Below are positions 60,698 through 64,000 of a stretch of 64,000 bases of DNA, piece after piece. How positions within the stretch are numbered: the first letter of the stretch is position 1; every line of letters begins with the position of its first letter. Under the pieces are notes generated by a model. That model had not been told where the DNA came from and searched no databases. It saw only the letters and a program-made list of their open reading frames with translations. The stretch is from JAVJST01 sp965229715. GTDB lineage: Bacteria > Pseudomonadota > Alphaproteobacteria > Rhodospirillales > Casp-alpha2. Position numbers and translations under genes: made by a program. Location: assembly GCA_965229715.1 (NCBI GenBank), contig CBDDJL010000002.1, forward strand, positions 1,426,001-1,490,000, given 5' to 3'.

Positions 60698-61744
60698 TCA
60701 GTACGGTCGTTCGATCGCGAATTCGAGGAGATCGATCAGCGCGCGCTTCTCGTCGCCGTCGGCAAAAATGCCAAGCGCATCGCGCGCCATGGCGCCGTAG
60801 TGCCGGGCGCGGTCGACCGAGTCCGAAAGCGCACTGTGTTTGGTCATCAGGCCGATGGCGTGATCCAGGTCCGCGTCCGTCTGGTCGAGATCTTCCAGCG
60901 TACGCCGCCAGAACGTGCGTTCCTCGTCGCCGCCTCGGCGGAACGCCAGGATCGTCGGCAGCGTGATCTTGCCTTCGCGGAAATCGTCACCGATCGTCTT
61001 GCCCAGTTCCGCCTGCTTGGCCGAGTAGTCGAGCACGTCGTCGATCAGCTGGAACGCGATCCCGAGGTTGAGGCCGTAGGTGTCGAGCGCGTCTTCCTCG
61101 ACTTTCGGGCGGTCGGCGACGACCGCACCGATGCGACACGCGGCGGCGAACAACTTTGCCGTTTTCGCCTGAATGACGGCGAGATACGCGGTCTCGCCGG
61201 TTTCCGTGTCGTTGGCGGTCATGAGTTGCATGACCTCGCCCTCGGCAATCACCGACGACGCGTTGGAGAGGATGCGCAACACATCTAGCGATCCGTCCTC
61301 GACCATCAGCTCGAATGACCGGCTGAACAGGAAATCGCCGACCAGCACGCTCGCCTGGTTGCCCCAGATCGCGTTGGCCGATGACGATCCGCGCCGCAGT
61401 TCGCTCTCGTCGACAACGTCATCGTGCAGCAGGGTCGCCGTGTGGATGAACTCGACGCAGGCAGCCAGGGAAATGTGACGCTTGCCGCCGTAGCCGCACA
61501 TCTTGGCCGAGGCTAGGGTGAGGACCGGGCGGAGCCGTTTGCCGCCGGCGGCGACGATATGGCCGGCGAGTTGCGGAATCATCGTCACCGGGCTCTGCAT
61601 ACGCTGCATGATGACCGTGTTGACCTGCGACAGATCGTCCTCGACCAGGCGCGTCAGATCGTCGATCGACGGCTGTTTGCGGCGTTCTTCTTCGAGGTCG
61701 ACGACGACACCCACGCGGCGGTCTCCCGATATTGGCGCGGGCAT
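60698..61744 (-). CDS. ispB: Long-chain polyprenyl diphosphate synthase (octaprenyl/decaprenyl type)
   Basis: The 348-residue product makes the isoprenoid tail of ubiquinone from FPP and IPP. It has the first aspartate motif DDVVD at 108-112 (LLHDDVVDES), GKRLRP in the substrate-binding helix and the second aspartate motif QLIDDVLDYS, with GKTIGDDFREGK following. The small residues around the first motif suit a long-chain product, C40 or C50, but the chain length cannot be fixed by eye. I use ATG 61744; a longer frame to 61816 is not conserved. It is divergent from the DUF2007 gene. Confidence 0.9.
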   Translation of the reverse strand: MPAPISGDRRVGVVVDLEEERRKQPSIDDLTRLVEDDLSQVNTVIMQRMQSPVTMIPQLAGHIVAAGGKRLRPVLTLASAKMCGYGGKRHISLAACVEFIHTATLLHDDVVDESELRRGSSSANAIWGNQASVLVGDFLFSRSFELMVEDGSLDVLRILSNASSVIAEGEVMQLMTANDTETGETAYLAVIQAKTAKLFAAACRIGAVVADRPKVEEDALDTYGLNLGIAFQLIDDVLDYSAKQAELGKTIGDDFREGKITLPTILAFRRGGDEERTFWRRTLEDLDQTDADLDHAIGLMTKHSALSDSVDRARHYGAMARDALGIFADGDEKRALIDLLEFAIERPY

Positions 61745-61834
61745 CGCTTGACGCCCGCCCGTTTGATGGGGAGCATATGGAGCCGACGCCCGCAGGGTCA
61801 AGCCTGCGCGCGGCAATGGAGGAGGGGCGCAAGC

Positions 61835-62107
61835 GTGATCGAACTGGTCAGGACCAACGATGCCGTGCTGATTTCATGGCTCGCCGCCAATCTCGAGGCG
61901 GCCGGTATTGGTCATGTCGTGCTCGACGCGCATACCAGCAATCTGGAGGGCAGTATCGGCGCCATACCACGACGCGTGATGGTGTTGGCGGACGATGAAG
62001 TCGAGGCGAGGGGCATTCTTGCCGCTCGGCCCGATGCCGGGGATACCGACACGGCCGACGAGGTACATGACGGTGCTGAGATGACGCCCACGCCGCAAGG
62101 CGCCTGA
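61835..62107 (+). CDS. DUF2007 family protein
   Basis: The 90-residue product starts at GTG 61835 with GGAGG at 61819-61823, giving VIELVRTNDAVLISWLAANLEAAGIGHVV, which matches the small DUF2007 ferredoxin-like fold called a putative signal-transducing protein. Function is unknown. The C-terminal third is acidic and probably disordered. It lies 7 bases before the methyltransferase gene on the same strand, an arrangement often seen in alphaproteobacteria beside the polyprenyl synthase. Confidence 0.8.
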   Translation: MIELVRTNDAVLISWLAANLEAAGIGHVVLDAHTSNLEGSIGAIPRRVMVLADDEVEARGILAARPDAGDTDTADEVHDGAEMTPTPQGA

Positions 62108-62114
62108 ATAGGCC

Positions 62115-62873
62115 GTGGAAACGACGACCGACGCGATTCTTGGTGGCCGCCTCCGTCTCGTGCAGCCGAAAAAGGGTTACCGATTTGCTATCGATCCGGT
62201 GTTGCTTGCCGCCGCAGTGCCGGCCGTGGCGGGGGATACGGTGCTGGATGCCGGATGCGGCGTCGGCGCCGCCGGATTGGCCCTGGCGCGCCGCATCGAA
62301 GGCGCGAAGATCACGGGCCTCGAACTGCAGATGCCGCTGGCCGATCTCGCCGGGAAGAATGCGGATGCCAACGGGTTGGCGGACCGGTTCCGGATCGCGA
62401 CGGGCGACATCCTCGAGCCACCGGAAAGTTTAGCCGGCCCGTTCGATCACGCGATGGCCAATCCGCCCTACATGAAAGCCGGCGAAGCGACCCTGCCACG
62501 GGATCCTGTCGCCGCCACGGCCGTGGTCGAAGGCTCTGCGGAACTGCGCGATTGGGCAGTTTTCTGCGGGTCGCGGCTGAAGGACGGCGGTAGTCTGACA
62601 ATCATCCACCGGGCGGACCGGCTCGCCGACGTGCTGGCGGCATTCGCCGGTGCCAGCATCGGCGGGTTGACGGTTCTTCCGCTGTGGCCGAAGACGCCCA
62701 GCGGCAAGGACGGGATCGAAACGGCCGCAAGGCGCGTCATCGTGCAGGGCCGCAAGGGCGTCTCGGGTACGCCCGCCTACGGTCGGGGCCTGGTGTTGCA
62801 TGGCCCGGACGGCGGCTTTACCGACGAAGCGGAGGCGGTGCTGCGCCACGCGGCGGCGCTGAACATGGCTTGA
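62115..62873 (+). CDS. tRNA1(Val) A37 N6-methyltransferase-like (TrmN6 family)
   Basis: The 252-residue product has the SAM loop DAGCGVGAAGLALA at about 45-58, acidic LELQ after the second strand, and the catalytic NPPY at 116-119, typical of N6-adenine or N5-glutamine methyltransferases. The opening GGRLRLVQPKKGYRFAIDPVLLAA is characteristic of the YfiC/TrmN6 group that modifies tRNA1(Val). Translation starts at GTG 62115. The target RNA is inferred from family resemblance only. Confidence 0.8.
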   Translation: METTTDAILGGRLRLVQPKKGYRFAIDPVLLAAAVPAVAGDTVLDAGCGVGAAGLALARRIEGAKITGLELQMPLADLAGKNADANGLADRFRIATGDILEPPESLAGPFDHAMANPPYMKAGEATLPRDPVAATAVVEGSAELRDWAVFCGSRLKDGGSLTIIHRADRLADVLAAFAGASIGGLTVLPLWPKTPSGKDGIETAARRVIVQGRKGVSGTPAYGRGLVLHGPDGGFTDEAEAVLRHAAALNMA

Positions 62874-62901
62874 GTGGTCTTTTGGCCGCGCGGTTTGCCG
62901 G

Positions 62902-64000
62902 TTATCCGTTGCGGGCGGTCCGTTCCGGCGGAAACCGGATCTGAACGGTCGTACCGGCCCCCGGTTCGCTCTCAAGATGCAGCGCTCCGCCGTGTAATTC
63001 CGTCAGGCGTTTCGCGAGCGGCAGGCCAAGGCCGGTTCCCTGCATGCGCTTGCGGCCCCCGGAGGTCGCCTGGCCGAACGGTTCGAGGACCTTCGGGATA
63101 TCGACGGCGGCAATGCCTGGACCGTCGTCGGCAACCTCGATAACGAAGGCACCCGCGTCGTCGACGGACGCGCTGACCGTGACGGCGCCGTCTTCCCGGT
63201 TGTACTTCACAGCGTTGGTCAAAAGATTGATCAAAATCTGTTTCAGCTGACGCTCATCGGCCCGAAGATCCGGCAGGTTCTCCGGGATGCGAACAGCGAT
63301 TCCCACGGTTTCACGCCGATCGTACCCGGTGACCAGCGGCAGACACGCGTTCACGAGCGCGGCGACATCGATATCGGTTTCGGTAACGCTCTCGGCCCCG
63401 GCCTCGACCTTGGAAAGGTCGAGAATGCTGTTGACGAGCCCCAACAGGTGACGTCCCGAGATGTTGATGTCGTTGACGTATTCCCGATATTTGGGATTCC
63501 CGATAACGCCGAATACTTCCTGTGAGATGGCATCCGAGTAACCGATGATCGCGTTGAGCGGCGTTCTCAACTCATGGCTCATATTGGCGAGAAAGGCCGT
63601 TTTCGTTGCACTGGCCTGCTCGGCCTTCCGCATTGCGATCTGAAGGTTGGCCTGGGTCTTTCGCATCTCGGTCACGTCTTCCATGCTGTAGATAACCCGC
63701 GACCAGTCGTGGCGGTAGGCGTCCGGAACCACCCCTTTCGTTAACACGATGATGTTTCCTTCGCCCTCGAACCATGTCGTGTCTTCGCTTTCGCACTCGA
63801 ACGTCCACTGTCCCTCTGTAAAGCCGACCAGGATATCGACGAACGCTTCAAGCTCGGAGGGAAGGGCGTACTCCGCCGACAGATACCTGATGTACTGGTC
63901 TTTATTCTCAACACCGTACAGATCAAGACTGGCGCGGCTGGTTTCGAGAGTCTCCGTCAAATTGTACGCATCGTGCAATTTGTCCGGGTTGTCCGAAAAG
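62902..64000 (-). CDS. PAS-domain sensor histidine kinase, C-terminal part
   Basis: The frame is open to the window edge, so the N terminus is missing; the leftmost visible start-like codon is an internal TTG. The visible 366 residues contain a PAS-like segment (YDxx-type residues with WFEGEGNIIVLTKG and DVTEMRKTQANLQ), a coiled linker, the HisKA box FLANMSHELRTPLNAIIGYS, and a HATPase with ADERQLKQILINLLTNAVKY, DDGPGI and GTGLGLPLAKRL. It resembles soluble PAS kinases of alphaproteobacteria. It is convergent with the methyltransferase gene. The signal and response regulator are unknown. Confidence 0.88.
   Translation of the reverse strand, partial: FSDNPDKLHDAYNLTETLETSRASLDLYGVENKDQYIRYLSAEYALPSELEAFVDILVGFTEGQWTFECESEDTTWFEGEGNIIVLTKGVVPDAYRHDWSRVIYSMEDVTEMRKTQANLQIAMRKAEQASATKTAFLANMSHELRTPLNAIIGYSDAISQEVFGVIGNPKYREYVNDINISGRHLLGLVNSILDLSKVEAGAESVTETDIDVAALVNACLPLVTGYDRRETVGIAVRIPENLPDLRADERQLKQILINLLTNAVKYNREDGAVTVSASVDDAGAFVIEVADDGPGIAAVDIPKVLEPFGQATSGGRKRMQGTGLGLPLAKRLTELHGGALHLESEPGAGTTVQIRFPPERTARNG

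Noticed and set aside
1..64000. CRISPR array, insertion sequence with terminal repeats, or rRNA operon
   Set aside because: No regularly spaced direct repeats, no transposase frame and no rRNA-like sequence were found; the only mobile trace is the tRNA-Pro element remnant.

Overview
The window is a GC-rich chromosomal segment from an alphaproteobacterium, most likely marine or free-living. The evidence is the gene order: a canonical alphaproteobacterial division and cell-wall (dcw) cluster running mraY-murD-ftsW-murG-murC-murB-ddl-ftsQ-ftsA-ftsZ-lpxC-bamD-recN-ligA, an F0 ATP synthase operon separated from F1 and carrying two b-type subunits, and the smc / dsbA / DUF721 / mutY neighbourhood. 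A marine habitat is suggested by three DMSP-lyase-like genes, two TAXI-TRAP solute-binding proteins with a fused permease, and many one-carbon and amine-type oxidoreductases. I cannot name the genus.

Layout. 1-12.4 kb: peptidoglycan precursor synthesis, cell division and lpxC, mostly coupled by 4-base ATGA overlaps. A hairpin terminator follows ftsZ, and murD carries an apparent 1-base deletion. 12.6-18.5 kb: bamD, recN, ligA and two tandem cupin genes of the DddQ-type DMSP lyase family, translationally linked to ligA. 18.5-20.1 kb: a DUF1007 protein and a NicO/RcnA-type Ni/Co exporter. 20.1-27.7 kb (minus strand): dsbA-like, smc, atpI-B-E-F'-F, then queC. 27.9-31.0 kb: agmatinase-like ureohydrolase, DUF721 (DciA-like), mutY, apt. 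31.2-39.4 kb: a co-directional catabolic and uptake cluster (class III aminotransferase, BKACE/DUF849 enzyme, TAXI solute-binding protein, TRAP fused permease, a cysteate lyase/D-cysteine desulfhydrase-type PLP enzyme, and a second TAXI protein). 39.4-51.2 kb: cytochrome c, MlaC-like protein, Sel1 protein, molybdopterin oxidoreductase, HlyU-like protein, dtd, an MFS/AraC divergent pair, a GMC dehydrogenase pair, glyoxalase I, an RHH protein and a periplasmic sulfurtransferase. 51.4-59.3 kb: an FAD/GcvT dehydrogenase paired with a DddP-type lyase, a small histidine kinase, an M81 peptidase, a proline-rich small protein, a TauD/TfdA dioxygenase and a 55-residue small protein.

59.4-60.6 kb is the most distinctive stretch: the 3' 47 bp of a tRNA-Pro(CGG) gene is repeated about 1.1 kb away, with a truncated tyrosine integrase immediately inside the displaced copy. 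This is a collapsed integrative element. Inside it, on the opposite strand, is a rearranged tRNA-Pro-like sequence and several copies of the tRNA anticodon-stem motif. 60.7-64 kb: polyprenyl diphosphate synthase, DUF2007 protein, a TrmN6-like methyltransferase and the C-terminal part of a PAS histidine kinase that runs off the window.

How the genes work together. The first 12 kb makes and places the septal wall. The two DddQ-like cupins, the DddP-like enzyme and the FAD/GcvT dehydrogenase suggest breakdown of DMSP and methylated amines. The 31-39 kb cluster reads as one import-and-degrade module for an amino compound whose keto acid is cleaved by the BKACE enzyme; its substrate cannot be read from sequence. 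All family calls rest on visible motifs and gene context, because no database search was possible.
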